Source of the DNA: Novacetimonas maltaceti
GTDB lineage: Bacteria > Pseudomonadota > Alphaproteobacteria > Acetobacterales > Acetobacteraceae
Direction of reading: 5' to 3'
Length of the DNA stretch: 64,000 nucleotides
Assembly: GCF_002906255.1 (NCBI RefSeq)
Contig: NZ_POTC01000009.1
Span: 1-64,000, forward strand
Of this stretch, positions 1 through 9,021 are shown piece by piece. The stretch's first letter is position 1, and the number at the start of each line of letters is the position of its first letter. A program made the translations under genes and the position numbers. A model generated the notes under the pieces. That model searched no databases and was not told where the DNA came from. It saw only the letters and a program-made list of their open reading frames with translations.

Positions 1-594
1 CCGCCCCCCCGCCCCACGCGTGAGGAGGCAGAAGATGCCGTACGCACGCTCCTGCGCTGGGCCGGCGAAGACCCCCGGCGCGAAGGGCTGCATGACACGC
101 CGGCGCGCGTGGTGCGTTCGTACGAGGAATTCTTCTGCGGCTACGCCGAGGACCCGGTCGACCTCCTGACCCGCACCTTTTCCGAGGTCGAGGATTATGA
201 CGAGATGGTGCTGCTGCGTGACATCCGCTTTGAAAGCCATTGCGAACACCACATGGTGCCCATCATCGGGGTGGCGCATGTCGCCTACCTGCCGCGCAAG
301 CGCGTGGTCGGCATTTCAAAGCTGGCGCGCGTGGTCGATGCCTATGCCCGGCGGTTCCAGATACAGGAACGCATGACGGCGCAGATCGCCAACACCATCA
401 ACGAAGTCCTGCAGCCACGCGGCGTGGGCGTGGTGATCGAGGCCTCGCACCAGTGCATGACAACGCGCGGCGTGCACCGCCCCGGCGTGTCGATGGTCAC
501 CAGCCGGATGCTGGGCACGTTCCGCAGCAATTCCGACACGCGGCGGGAATTCCTGTCGATCCTGAACCGTCCCGGCGTTACGGGCGGGGTGTAA
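1..594 (+). CDS. folE: GTP cyclohydrolase I, 5' end outside the window
   Basis: Converts GTP to 7,8-dihydroneopterin triphosphate, the first step of tetrahydrofolate synthesis, in the cytoplasm. The reading frame is open from base 1 and stops with TAA at 592-594, so 197 C-terminal residues are present and the start lies upstream of the window. The zinc and active-site signatures are visible: CEHHM at about fragment residues 81-85, and [10 protein letters not shown] at about 149-158, which supplies the second cysteine ligand. The early stretch [20 protein letters not shown] is typical of the family N-terminal helix region. The gene is followed by a family A palindromic repeat and then by a convergent gene. 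Identification is secure. Only the true start and N-terminus are unknown. Confidence 0.96.
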   Translation, partial: PPPRPTREEAEDAVRTLLRWAGEDPRREGLHDTPARVVRSYEEFFCGYAEDPVDLLTRTFSEVEDYDEMVLLRDIRFESHCEHHMVPIIGVAHVAYLPRKRVVGISKLARVVDAYARRFQIQERMTAQIANTINEVLQPRGVGVVIEASHQCMTTRGVHRPGVSMVTSRMLGTFRSNSDTRREFLSILNRPGVTGGV

Positions 595-603
595 AGTCCA
601 GTC

Positions 604-689
604 AAAGACGTTTTTGGAGTGCCGCCTTTTTTCCAAAAAGGCGGCGCCCTCTGAAGCTTTTTGGGAAAAGCTTCACCAAAAACCTTTAT
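604..689 (-). repeat. Palindromic intergenic repeat, family A, copy 1
   Basis: Reads in the opposite direction to the best copy at 59034. It contains the hairpin GCCGCCTTTT/AAAAGGCGGC and the hairpin GAAGCTTTTT/AAAAGCTTC, flanked by outer arms of the type TTTTTGG and CCAAAAAC. It fills the space between the convergent folE and PfpI-family genes and could end transcription in both directions. Any role is inference. Confidence 0.85.
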
Positions 690-696
690 CCGTTGA

Positions 697-1269
697 TCAG
701 ATCTCGACCCGCGCGCCCAGCACGGCGACGAACTGCGCCAGCCATGCCGGATGGGCAGGCCAGGCCGGGGCCGTCACCAGCAGGCCATCGGTCACGGCGG
801 CGTCGATGGCGATATCGGCAAAGATCCCGTCCGCCAGTTCGACATCGGGACGGCAGGCGGGATAGGCCGAAACCCTGCGCCCGGAAATGATCCGCGCCGC
901 CGCCAGCAGTTGCGCCGCATGGCAGATCGCGGCAATCGGCCGGTCCGCGAATGCACGCACCAGAGCAATGACCTGCGGGTTGAGGCGCAGGTATTCCGGC
1001 GCGCGGCCACCGGGAATGACCAGGCCGGCATAATCCTCGTGCCGCACGTCCGCGAACGTCGCGGTCAGGGCAAAGCGGTGGCCGGGCTTTTCGCTATAGG
1101 TCTGCGCACCCTCAAAGTCATGGATGGCGGTCAGGACATGCTCGCCCTTCTTCCTGTCCGGGCAGACCGCGTCGACCTGATATCCCAGCATGCCCAGCGC
1201 CTGGAACGGGACCATGATCTCGTAATCCTCGACATAGTCACCGGCGAGGAGGAGGAGTTTTTTCGTCAT
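697..1269 (-). CDS. DJ-1/PfpI family protein
   Basis: A 190-residue protein with the single DJ-1/PfpI (class I glutamine amidotransferase-like) fold. The nucleophile elbow AICHAAQLL places the conserved cysteine at about residue 116 followed by His117, and the glycine-rich [10 protein letters not shown] segment (about 86-95) is the usual partner loop. Acidic residues in DYVEDYE (11-17) fit the site that lowers the cysteine pKa. Family members act as glyoxalase-type deglycases, amidases or stress proteins, and the exact substrate cannot be read from the sequence. The gene converges on folE with a family A repeat between them. The start ATG at 1267-1269 gives the normal family length. Confidence 0.85.
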   Translation of the reverse strand: MTKKLLLLAGDYVEDYEIMVPFQALGMLGYQVDAVCPDRKKGEHVLTAIHDFEGAQTYSEKPGHRFALTATFADVRHEDYAGLVIPGGRAPEYLRLNPQVIALVRAFADRPIAAICHAAQLLAAARIISGRRVSAYPACRPDVELADGIFADIAIDAAVTDGLLVTAPAWPAHPAWLAQFVAVLGARVEI

Positions 1270-1311
1270 TTCCGAAGCCCTTTCCTTGGTGTCGCGGGCG
1301 ACATGCGGGTG

Positions 1312-1860
1312 TCAGTCATGGCCCGGCGGCAGGTGTTCGCGCAGGCGCGGCATCAGCTCGACGAAATTGCAGGGCACATGGCGGCTGTCGAGCTGCCAGA
1401 CAAGGATGTCGTCCCAGCCGTCGCGCACCGCCCCGGTGGAACCGGGCAGCGCGAACAGGTAAGTCCCGTCCGCCACCCCGGCCAAGGCGCGCGACTGGAT
1501 CGTGGAGGTCCCGATCTTCTGGTATGACAGCATGCGGAACAGTTCGCCAAAGCCCTCGATCCGCTTGTCGATCACACGTTCGAATGCCTCCGGCGTCACG
1601 TCGCGGCCCGTCACCCCGGTGCCGCCGGTGGAAATCACCACGTCAACCTGCGGATCGGCGATCCATTGCGCAAGGCGTGCCGCAATCGCATCCGCATCGT
1701 CAGGTTCGATCGCACGCGCGGCGACGTGATGGCCCGCCGCCGTGATCCGTTCGGCAAGGATGTCGCCGGAACGGTCATCCGCAGGGGTACGCGTGTCGGA
1801 GACCGTCATCACCGCGATGCGGACCGGCAGGAAGGGCTTGTTCATATCCAGTCGTGACAT
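1312..1860 (-). CDS. moaB: Molybdenum cofactor biosynthesis protein MoaB/MogA family
   Basis: A 182-residue MoCF_biosynth-domain protein. The motifs [15 protein letters not shown] near the N-terminus, [17 protein letters not shown] in the middle and [16 protein letters not shown] near the C-terminus are the molybdopterin-binding signatures. The family adenylylates molybdopterin, or binds it, before metal insertion. The ATG at 1858-1860 (protein begins [10 protein letters not shown]) is chosen because the open frame upstream of it reads like untranslated sequence. The ribosome binding site is weak, so a start at the next ATG (MNKPF) is possible. The gene lies 42 bases upstream of the PfpI-family gene on the same strand, so they may be co-transcribed. 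Acetic acid bacteria use molybdoenzymes such as aldehyde dehydrogenases, which gives a need for the cofactor. Confidence 0.9.
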   Translation of the reverse strand: MSRLDMNKPFLPVRIAVMTVSDTRTPADDRSGDILAERITAAGHHVAARAIEPDDADAIAARLAQWIADPQVDVVISTGGTGVTGRDVTPEAFERVIDKRIEGFGELFRMLSYQKIGTSTIQSRALAGVADGTYLFALPGSTGAVRDGWDDILVWQLDSRHVPCNFVELMPRLREHLPPGHD

Positions 1861-2010
1861 GGCGCGATCTTCGCCCCCGTGCACACCATTCGTCAATCTC
1901 GATCTGTCATTGCGGGGGAACGGCGCGCCATGACATCGCGAAAAGATTACCGGGAAAGATACCTGTAGAAACCACCTAAAGCGGAAGTCCAGAAATAACT
2001 TTACTGATTG

Positions 2011-2027
2011 TTTGTGCATCGCACAAA
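2011..2027. promoter_or_regulatory. Perfect inverted repeat upstream of the porin gene
   Basis: The arms TTTGTGC and GCACAAA are separated by ATC, inside the AT-rich 290-base gap between moaB and the divergent porin gene. The symmetry and position suggest an operator for a dimeric regulator. No adjacent regulator gene identifies the protein. The rest of the gap is AT-rich, and I could not assign -35 and -10 boxes with confidence. Confidence 0.4.
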
Positions 2028-2150
2028 AAATTATCTCTTTTGTAACAACGCAATATTTTTGATTTTCATCAGTTGCATGAGAATACGCATCATATTATTT
2101 CATACTAAATAAATGTTCATAAAATCTATTGTCCAAGGTTCATCTCCAAT

Positions 2151-3632
2151 ATGAAATATGCTACGAATGCGCGGATGATCAGGATAATTCCACTCTTTCT
2201 TGCCCCCATCGTGCTGTCTTTTCTTGTGCTTGTCGCCGGTCGGGACCCGGCCATGGCGCAGGCCATACCGGGCGACAGCATGGGTGGAATCGGCACCCAG
2301 CCGATGGTGGCCGCCAACGCACGGCGCACGCAGTCCGCCTGGGCCCAGGACCCGGGACAGTTCTTCAGCGCCCCCTATGGCGACCAGCATTTCTTCGGAA
2401 GCTGGCTTGGCCTGCAGCCGTGGCTGGTGCGCCACGGCATCCACATCGCCGCGGACGAGCATGAGGAGCTGGCCGGGAACTTCCGCGGCGGCGCCAAGCA
2501 GGGCGTCACCGACGCGGGGCAGACGGGCGTGGAAATCGACATCGACTGGAACCGTCTGGCGGGGCTGAAGAATTTCTGGACCCACACCATGATCGTCAAC
2601 GGCCATGGCACGAACCTCAGCACCGAATACATCCACGATTCCCTTGGCGGGGTGCAGCAGATCTATGGCGCGCGTGGTAACGTCGTGGCCCATCTGGTCT
2701 ACATGTATGCCGAACAGTCGCTGTTCCATAACCGGCTCGACATCAGCGCGGGCTGGATCCCGGTCGGCAGCTTCTTCGCCGCGTCACCGCTGTTCTGTAA
2801 CTTCATGAACGTGTCGATCTGCGGCAATCCCGCGCCCGGCAAGTATGTCCCCGGCGGACGCGACTGGCCGTCGGGCAACCTTGGCGTCGTGATGCGCGTC
2901 ATGCCGACGGTCGATACCTATATCATGGCGTCGATGTTCGCCGTCTCGCCCCATGCCTATAACGGCGGCATCTCCGGCTGGTCCTGGGCGCAGAGCGGGC
3001 TTGGGCATTTCTCCACCCCGGTGGAAATCGGCTGGCTGCCGGAATTCGGCCGCCATCACCTCGCCGGTCATTACAAGGCGGGCTATGGCTATGACAATTC
3101 GCAGTACAACGACCTGTTCCAGGACATCGACGGCAATTCGGCGGTGATCACCGGCCGCCCCTTCCGCAAGGAATCGGGCGTCAGCACGGCCTGGTTCCAG
3201 GCGGACCAGATGTTCGTGCGCAATGGCAAGGGGCCGACGAACGGCCTGATCGGCATGGCGGGTTACATGTATACCTCCGGCAAGGTGTCGGCCATGAAGC
3301 AGCATGCGTGGGCGGGCATGATCGAAACCGGCGCGAAATGGGGCCGGCCGCTCGATACCATGGGCGCGATGTTCCACTATTTCGAAATGAGCCGCTCTTC
3401 GGTGCTGCAGCAGGAAGCCTCCATGCTGACGGGGCAGCCGCTGCTGTCGAACCAGTGGGGACAGGCGTGGGGCATCCAGACGCATGAGGATGTGTATGAA
3501 CTGTTCTACAACATCCATGCGGCACGCGGCATGAGCTTCCAGCCCGACTTCCAGTATATCAACCGCCCCGGCGGCACCACGACCTACCACGACGCCGCCG
3601 TGATGGCGTTGCAGTTCAACTGCATCCTGTAA
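2151..3632 (+). CDS. oprB: Carbohydrate-selective porin, OprB family
   Basis: A 493-residue outer-membrane beta-barrel protein of the OprB family, which lets sugars and polyols cross the outer membrane. A signal peptide covers about residues 1-37, with a hydrophobic core (IIPLFLAPIVLSFLVLVAG) and a cleavage-type AMAQA end. The mature part has alternating aromatic and polar strands rich in Trp, Tyr and Gly and ends in the short aliphatic C-terminus typical of barrels (ALQFNCIL). The segments SWLGLQPWLVRHGI and AGWIPVGSFFAASPLFCNFMN are characteristic of OprB in acetic acid bacteria. The start could also be the ATG at 2175, which keeps the signal peptide. A perfect inverted repeat upstream (2011-2027) may control it. 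Periplasmic sugar and alcohol oxidation makes such porins important in this group. Confidence 0.88.
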   Translation: MKYATNARMIRIIPLFLAPIVLSFLVLVAGRDPAMAQAIPGDSMGGIGTQPMVAANARRTQSAWAQDPGQFFSAPYGDQHFFGSWLGLQPWLVRHGIHIAADEHEELAGNFRGGAKQGVTDAGQTGVEIDIDWNRLAGLKNFWTHTMIVNGHGTNLSTEYIHDSLGGVQQIYGARGNVVAHLVYMYAEQSLFHNRLDISAGWIPVGSFFAASPLFCNFMNVSICGNPAPGKYVPGGRDWPSGNLGVVMRVMPTVDTYIMASMFAVSPHAYNGGISGWSWAQSGLGHFSTPVEIGWLPEFGRHHLAGHYKAGYGYDNSQYNDLFQDIDGNSAVITGRPFRKESGVSTAWFQADQMFVRNGKGPTNGLIGMAGYMYTSGKVSAMKQHAWAGMIETGAKWGRPLDTMGAMFHYFEMSRSSVLQQEASMLTGQPLLSNQWGQAWGIQTHEDVYELFYNIHAARGMSFQPDFQYINRPGGTTTYHDAAVMALQFNCIL

Positions 3633-3680
3633 CGCGCCCCATCGCGCTGCCGCGCACAAGGCTGTAGGAAGGGCGGCATC

Positions 3681-4691
3681 ATGAGTGATGTCGTCCCTTC
3701 CCTTTCCCGCGCGGACAGTCCCTGCGCGATCGCCCATGCCGCCATGGCCCTTTATCCCCCGGCCGAACGCGGCGTGCCGCGCCTTCTGTGCCTGTCGGAA
3801 AACGCCACCTACCGCATCGACCTGCCGGGCGGGGGGCACCGCGTCCTGCGCGTCCACCGTCCCGGATATCATGACGCCACGGAAATCCGCAGCGAACTGG
3901 CATGGCTCGACAGCCTGCATGACGCGGGCCTGCAGGTGCCGCGTCCCATATGCGCGATGGATGGGGAACGGCTGCATCATGTCGGCACCGCAGGAATGCC
4001 GGGACGGCATGTAGTGATGTTCGACTGGATCGACGGCGTCGAACCCACGCCCGACATCGACCCCGGCAGCTTCGCGCGCCTTGGCCGCATCACCGCGCAC
4101 CTGCACCGCCACAGCCGCGCATGGGACAGGCCACGGGACTTCCGGCGCAAGGCGTGGACGCATGCCACCATGGTCGGGCCGGATGCGGCATGGGGACAGT
4201 GGCAGGCGGCGCACGGGCTGGATGAAGGCGCACGCGACACGGTTGCCCATGCCATGGCGCGCGCTGGCGCGGAACTTGCGGCCTATGGCGAGGATGCGGC
4301 GCGTTTCGGCCTGATCCATGCGGACCTGCGGCTGGCGAACCTGCTGATCGCGGGGGAGCGCACGCATATCATTGATTTTGACGATTGCGGCTTCAGCTGG
4401 TTCATGCAGGACCTTGCCGCGGCGCTCAGTTTCTTCGAGGACCATCCCCGCATGCCGCACTGGGTCACGCACTGGCTGCGGGGGTATGAAACCGTCAGCC
4501 ATGTGGGGGACGCCGACATCTCGGTCCTGCCCGCGCTGATTACGCAGCGCCGGGTGCAGCTTCTGGCATGGGGGGCGTCACACGCCCATACGGAACAGGT
4601 GCGCAGCCTTGGCCCGGACTGGAACGCCCGGTGCGTGACATTGTGCCGCGACTACCTTGACGGGCGCCTTGCCCGGCGGGTCGGGGCATAG
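3681..4691 (+). CDS. APH-fold phosphotransferase (SrkA/homoserine kinase type II-like)
   Basis: A 336-residue protein of the aminoglycoside phosphotransferase/choline kinase superfamily. The catalytic loop LIHADLRLANLL (about 213-224) and the metal-binding IDFDD (about 233-237) are intact, and the N-terminal lobe has a strand-rich ATP site ending in VLRVHRPGY. The pattern HLHRHSRAWDRP with DFRRKAWTHATMVGPDAAWG matches the SrkA/COG2334 group, whose members phosphorylate serine/threonine or small hydroxylated substrates. The ATG at 3681 follows a GGAAGGG ribosome binding site. It lies 48 bases after the porin gene on the same strand. The substrate is unknown. No resistance role is implied by the sequence. 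Confidence 0.8.
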   Translation: MSDVVPSLSRADSPCAIAHAAMALYPPAERGVPRLLCLSENATYRIDLPGGGHRVLRVHRPGYHDATEIRSELAWLDSLHDAGLQVPRPICAMDGERLHHVGTAGMPGRHVVMFDWIDGVEPTPDIDPGSFARLGRITAHLHRHSRAWDRPRDFRRKAWTHATMVGPDAAWGQWQAAHGLDEGARDTVAHAMARAGAELAAYGEDAARFGLIHADLRLANLLIAGERTHIIDFDDCGFSWFMQDLAAALSFFEDHPRMPHWVTHWLRGYETVSHVGDADISVLPALITQRRVQLLAWGASHAHTEQVRSLGPDWNARCVTLCRDYLDGRLARRVGA

Positions 4692-4840
4692 GCCGCGCCC
4701 GCTTCACCAGCCCTGTCCATGATAACGGCGATGACCGGCAATCCTATGCCCGTGATCGCAAGCATGATCCATGTCATTCACCCGCCCGGGCGCGGATGGT
4801 ATTCATACTCCGGCAGGGCGCTTCCCCGGCGTGGGGAAAA

Positions 4841-5014
4841 TCAGGCCGTTTCAGCAGCGCAGTCGAGCGTGCGGGCATAATCGAGCAGCGCGCGGCGATG
4901 GCTGAGGTGAATGGAGCGGACATTCTGCGAACGCGCGGTCGTATCGTCGGAAGACAGGCCGTTCGCGCCGGAATGGGAAGAGGTGTTGATAAGCGTCTCA
5001 GTCACTGAAGGCAT
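4841..5014 (-). CDS. Possible small protein of 57 residues
   Basis: A short open frame from ATG at 5012-5014 to TGA at 4841-4843. It begins MPSVTETLINTSSHSG and ends HRRALLDYARTLDCAAETA. It is the only plausible gene in the 539-base gap between the kinase gene and the SbcD-like gene. The second half has high GC at third codon positions like real genes nearby. A GGAA sequence lies about 10 bases before the ATG, which is only a fair ribosome binding site. No family is recognised, and no signal peptide or membrane segment is present. It could be a genuine lineage-specific small protein or a chance frame. Confidence 0.42.
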   Translation of the reverse strand: MPSVTETLINTSSHSGANGLSSDDTTARSQNVRSIHLSHRRALLDYARTLDCAAETA

Positions 5015-5230
5015 CGTTTCGGGTTCCGTAACTGTGCCGAAGCAGGGGCATCGCGACAGTGGTCCGTCGCATCGAATGATTTATTACCTAATCGTCATAT
5101 ATGACCAGATTGAGGCAGCAAGGCCATAGTTTGAATTTATCTGCACCTTTTGGATCACTTTTTCGTTTACTCCCGCATCCCCCCTCCGCTGCGCCTTGTG
5201 GCCGGGTAATGGCGGGTGATAATCGCATCC

Positions 5231-6373
5231 ATGCGCTTTGTTCACACATCCGACTGGCAGGTCGGCAAGGTCTTCCGCTTTGCCGATGACAGCACGCAAT
5301 CCGTCCTGCAGGACCAGCGGCTGGAGGTCATAGGCCGCATCGGGCGCCTGGCCCGCGAACACGGCGCGCAGGCCGTCGTCGTGGCGGGCGACATCTATGA
5401 CCATGAAATCCCGGTGGACCGTACCCTGCGCCAGCCGATCGAGCGCATGCGCCAGTTTCCCGACCTGTGCTGGCACCTGATCGCGGGCAACCACGACCCC
5501 AACGTGCCCGGCGGCATCTGGGACCGGCTGCACGCCATCGGCCTGCCGGACAACATTGTCGCCCACCTTGATGGCCGGCCCGCCCCCATGGACCCGGCCG
5601 GCGCCGCATGGGTCATTCCCGGCGGCCTGAAACGCCGCCATGTCGCGACCGACCCGACGGCGGACATGGATTCGGCCGAAACGCCCGCCGGCGTCATCCG
5701 CGTCGGGCTGGCGCACGGGTCGGTGCGTGACTTCGGCAGTGACGAGGTGCAGAACCGCATCGCCATCGACCGCGCCCGGCGCGCGGGCCTGTCCTACCTT
5801 GCCCTTGGGGACTGGCACGGGCAGCAGCGCATCGACGAGCGGACATGGTACAGCGGCACGCCCGAAATCGACGGGTTCGACCGTGGCGGCGATGGCGGCG
5901 GCCATGCGCTTGTGGTGGACCTTGCCGGTCCCAACGCCCGGCCGGAGGTCACGTCCCACCGGGTCGGCCGCTTCGTCTGGCACCGTGACAGCGCCACCCT
6001 GACGCAGGAGCAGGATATCGCCGCCCTGGAACACCGCCTGCGCAACATTGACCCGCAGGAGGCAGGCCACGTGCTCGTCTGGCTGTCGGTGCGCGGTGCT
6101 CTGTCGCTGGAGGGGCTGCAGGCCTACCAGGACATGCTCGACGCGCTTGGCTCCGCCCTGCGGCTGCTGCGCGTCGATGGGGAACCCACGCTGCTGCCCC
6201 ATGCGGACGACCTCGACCTGTTCGGAACCGGGGCGGTGCGCGCGGCCGCCGCCATCCTGTCGGAACGCGCGGGCGAAGGGCCGGAGGAACAGCGCGACAT
6301 CGCCACCGCCGCCCTGCGACGCCTTGCGCTGATGGTCGGCGCGGGGGACAGCCGGAAGGGAGCGGCATCATGA
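5231..6373 (+). CDS. Metallophosphoesterase, SbcD/YhaO-like DNA repair nuclease subunit
   Basis: A 380-residue calcineurin-type nuclease subunit. All metal-binding motifs are present: HTSDWQVG (residues 5-12), GDIYDHE (53-59), GNHDPN (86-91), then VGLAHGSVRD and LGDWHGQQ further on. The family forms a complex with an SMC-like ATPase that opens DNA ends or hairpins. The next gene begins inside this one (ATGA overlap at 6370-6373) and encodes exactly such an ATPase, so the two form an operon and surely a complex. The ATG at 5231 is chosen because the protein then begins MRFVHTSDWQVG as is usual for SbcD. A GTG at 5216 would add five residues. The C-terminal 150 residues would be the ATPase-binding cap and helices. 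Confidence 0.88.
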   Translation: MRFVHTSDWQVGKVFRFADDSTQSVLQDQRLEVIGRIGRLAREHGAQAVVVAGDIYDHEIPVDRTLRQPIERMRQFPDLCWHLIAGNHDPNVPGGIWDRLHAIGLPDNIVAHLDGRPAPMDPAGAAWVIPGGLKRRHVATDPTADMDSAETPAGVIRVGLAHGSVRDFGSDEVQNRIAIDRARRAGLSYLALGDWHGQQRIDERTWYSGTPEIDGFDRGGDGGGHALVVDLAGPNARPEVTSHRVGRFVWHRDSATLTQEQDIAALEHRLRNIDPQEAGHVLVWLSVRGALSLEGLQAYQDMLDALGSALRLLRVDGEPTLLPHADDLDLFGTGAVRAAAAILSERAGEGPEEQRDIATAALRRLALMVGAGDSRKGAAS

Positions 6374-9021
6374 TCCTGCATGGGCTGAATGTCACCAACG
6401 TGCGCAAATTCGTGGCCCCCACGCAGCTGTGCGGGCTGGGGCCGGGGCTGAACGTGCTGGCGGCGCGCAATGAATTCGGCAAGTCCACGCTGCTGGCGGC
6501 CCTGCGGGCGGCGTTCATGTGGCGCTATTCCAGCACCGGCAGGCAGGTCAAGGAACTGCGCCCCTTCTCCGACCAGGCCGCGGGGCCAATCGTGAATGTG
6601 GATTTCAGTATCGGCAACATTGCCTGCCACCTTGAAAAACGCTTCCTGTCACGCGCGGGCATGAGCCTGCGGGTCGGGGACGAGACTTTTTCCAATGCCG
6701 ATGCCGAAGAGAAGCTGCAGGACATCATGGGGCTGGAGGCGCAGGGCCGTGGCGAGGCATGCGGCGTCTGGAGCGCGCTGTGGGTCACGCAGGGCGACAG
6801 CCTGAAGCAGCCCGAACTGTCCGGCCGGGCCAGCGACGCGCTGACCGCCTGCCTTGAGGGGGAACTCGGCAACATCACCGGCGGCGCGGAGGCCACGCGG
6901 CTGCTGGCGATGGTGCGTGACGAACGTGCCGTCCTGCTCGACGGGCGCGGCAGGCCGAAGGGACGCTACAAGGCCGCGATCGAGGAGGAAGAGGCCGCCA
7001 GTGCGGAGATCACGCGCCTGCTGGAGCGCCGCCGCGCGCTTGAGGACGATATCGAGACCCTGGCCGAAAAGCGCCGCCTGCTGCACCATGCCGATGACGC
7101 CACCCGGCATGAGCAGGAAACCGCCGACCTCATGCAGGCCCGCCGCGACCGCGACCGCCTGCACCAGCACGCGGCCCGGTTGAAGGCCGCGCGGGCGGAG
7201 GTGCAGCTTGCACATGGCAGGCTGGCCATTGCCCATGACGCGATTACCCGCCGCGCGACGATGGAGGCCGAACGCCAGCGCCTGAGCGCACGCACGGACG
7301 AACTGCGCGCGGCCATGGACGCCGCGCAGCAGCGCTGCGACCGTGCGGAGCAGGCAACGGCCGCGCGCCGGCATGACCTGCAGGCCGCGACGGTGCGCCT
7401 GCAGGCCGCGCAGGAGATGCACCGCCGCGCAAGCCAGCGCGAAAAGGCCAGCGCATGGCAGCGTGAACAGGCGGACGCGACCACCCTTGTCACACGGCTG
7501 GAACAGGCGGCAGCACAGGTGGCGCAGGCAGAGCTTCACCTTGCGACGCTGCGTGTCGATGACGCCATGATGAACCGCCTGCGCCAGGCGGAACGCACGG
7601 CTGACCGCGCCAGCGCACGTTACAGCGAACAGGCGGCCCGCATCGAATTCAGCCTGCGGCCCGACATCGCGGGGCAGGTCCGCATCAACGGCGCGCCCCT
7701 GTCGGGCACGCAACTTGAAATCACCGCCGCAACCCTCCTCCACATCCCCGGCATTGGCGACATCCGTATCACCCCACCCGGCGCGGACGACCACGCGCAC
7801 GCCCTGCAGGCCCGCACGCAGGCGCGCGATGCGCTGGCCGCCCTTCTGGCGCAGGCGGGCTGTGCGGACATGACCGCGGCGCTGGAGGCCCATGTCACGC
7901 GCCAGCAGGCCGAACGCACCGTGAGCGAGGCCCGCAAGATGCAGGCCCACCTGCTGTCCGCCGACATGACCGACCCGGCGGCGGCGCTGGCGGCGGCCAG
8001 GGCGCGGGTCATGGAACTTGACCGGCTGCTCGCCTCTGTCGCGCAGGACCCCGACGCCGCCGCCCTGCCCCCGCTGGCCGAGGTGCAGGACGCCCTGGGC
8101 ACCGCCGAAGCACAGGTGGAGGCCGCCCGCGCAGCCCTGCTGTCCCCCGATGGCGAAGCCCGGCAGGCCCGCGACATGCTGACACGCCACCGCACGGAAC
8201 TGGAACAGGCGCAGCAGCAGCTTGACCGGCTGACGCTGGAACTGACGCGCGAACGCATGGCACAGCCGGATGACACCCTTGCCACCCGCCATCAGGAGGC
8301 ACAGGCCGCCCGCGACACCGCCGAAGGCGCGCTGCGCGCGTGCGAGGCCGACCGTCCCGACGAGGACGAGGCCATGGTCGATGCCCGCATCAGCCGCCTT
8401 GAGCGCACGCTGGAGAACCGGCGCACGGAGGTGGGCGAACTGCGCCAGGACATCGCCGCCCTGTCGGGCCGCATCGGCATCGCGGAGGGCGACGGGCTGG
8501 ATGAACGGATCGCGGAACATGAACGCCTGCGTGACGGGCATGCGCGCGAACGTGCCGAATGCGCGCGACAGGTGGAGATCCTGACGCTGCTGGCCGATAC
8601 GCTGGCGGCAACGGCGCAGGATGCGACGGAGCAGTATCTTGCCCCGCTGACGCGCGCGATGGAGCCTGCCCTGCGCGGACTGTTCCCCCGTGCACAGGTG
8701 ACGCTGGGGACCGATTTCTCGATCACCGGCATCACACGCGCCACGGCGGAGGAATTCGATACCCTGTCCGATGGCACGCGTGAACAGATCGCGGTGCTGG
8801 CGCGACTGGGCATGGCGGACCTGCTGCATACGCGCGGGCAGCAGGCGATGGTGGTGCTGGATGACGCGCTGACATTTTCCGACAGCGGCCGGATGGAGCA
8901 GATGTTCGATATCCTGACGGAAATGTCGCGCCGGTTGCAGATCATCATCCTTACATGCCGGTCGGAACAGTTTGCAGGGCTGGGCGCGCGGCGGTTGAGC
9001 GTGGAGACCGCAGGCGCATAA
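6370..9021 (+). CDS. SMC-like AAA ATPase, SbcC/YhaN-like partner of the upstream nuclease
   Basis: An 883-residue ATPase of the Rad50/SbcC class. The N-terminal Walker A is ARNEFGKSTLL (about 32-42), and the C-terminal lobe carries TREQIAVLARLGMADLL (signature-like) and VVLDDALTFSDSGRMEQMF (Walker B and D-loop). The middle is long Ala/Arg/Glu/Gln-rich coiled coil, from about 190 to 415 and 475 to 745. Between the two coils lies a non-coiled, strand-rich insert (about 420-472, with RINGAPLSGTQLEI and IPGIGDIRITPPG) in place of a CxxC zinc hook. It overlaps the nuclease gene by four bases and ends just before a half copy of the family A repeat. The role is very probably DNA end processing. The exact substrate is not known. 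Confidence 0.85.
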   Translation: MILHGLNVTNVRKFVAPTQLCGLGPGLNVLAARNEFGKSTLLAALRAAFMWRYSSTGRQVKELRPFSDQAAGPIVNVDFSIGNIACHLEKRFLSRAGMSLRVGDETFSNADAEEKLQDIMGLEAQGRGEACGVWSALWVTQGDSLKQPELSGRASDALTACLEGELGNITGGAEATRLLAMVRDERAVLLDGRGRPKGRYKAAIEEEEAASAEITRLLERRRALEDDIETLAEKRRLLHHADDATRHEQETADLMQARRDRDRLHQHAARLKAARAEVQLAHGRLAIAHDAITRRATMEAERQRLSARTDELRAAMDAAQQRCDRAEQATAARRHDLQAATVRLQAAQEMHRRASQREKASAWQREQADATTLVTRLEQAAAQVAQAELHLATLRVDDAMMNRLRQAERTADRASARYSEQAARIEFSLRPDIAGQVRINGAPLSGTQLEITAATLLHIPGIGDIRITPPGADDHAHALQARTQARDALAALLAQAGCADMTAALEAHVTRQQAERTVSEARKMQAHLLSADMTDPAAALAAARARVMELDRLLASVAQDPDAAALPPLAEVQDALGTAEAQVEAARAALLSPDGEARQARDMLTRHRTELEQAQQQLDRLTLELTRERMAQPDDTLATRHQEAQAARDTAEGALRACEADRPDEDEAMVDARISRLERTLENRRTEVGELRQDIAALSGRIGIAEGDGLDERIAEHERLRDGHARERAECARQVEILTLLADTLAATAQDATEQYLAPLTRAMEPALRGLFPRAQVTLGTDFSITGITRATAEEFDTLSDGTREQIAVLARLGMADLLHTRGQQAMVVLDDALTFSDSGRMEQMFDILTEMSRRLQIIILTCRSEQFAGLGARRLSVETAGA

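Noticed and set aside
614-865. An 83-residue plus-strand frame overlapping the family A repeat and the PfpI-family gene.
   Set aside because: Most of it lies opposite a real gene and the rest is repeat sequence. No ribosome binding site or family supports it.
3681-4691. Aminoglycoside resistance gene.
   Set aside because: The protein has the APH fold, but its motifs fit SrkA-like kinases more closely, and there is no mobile context. A resistance role is unsupported.
4692-5230. A plus-strand frame at 4796-5008 in the gap after the kinase gene.
   Set aside because: It has no signals and runs across the better minus-strand small frame, so it is taken as a shadow.
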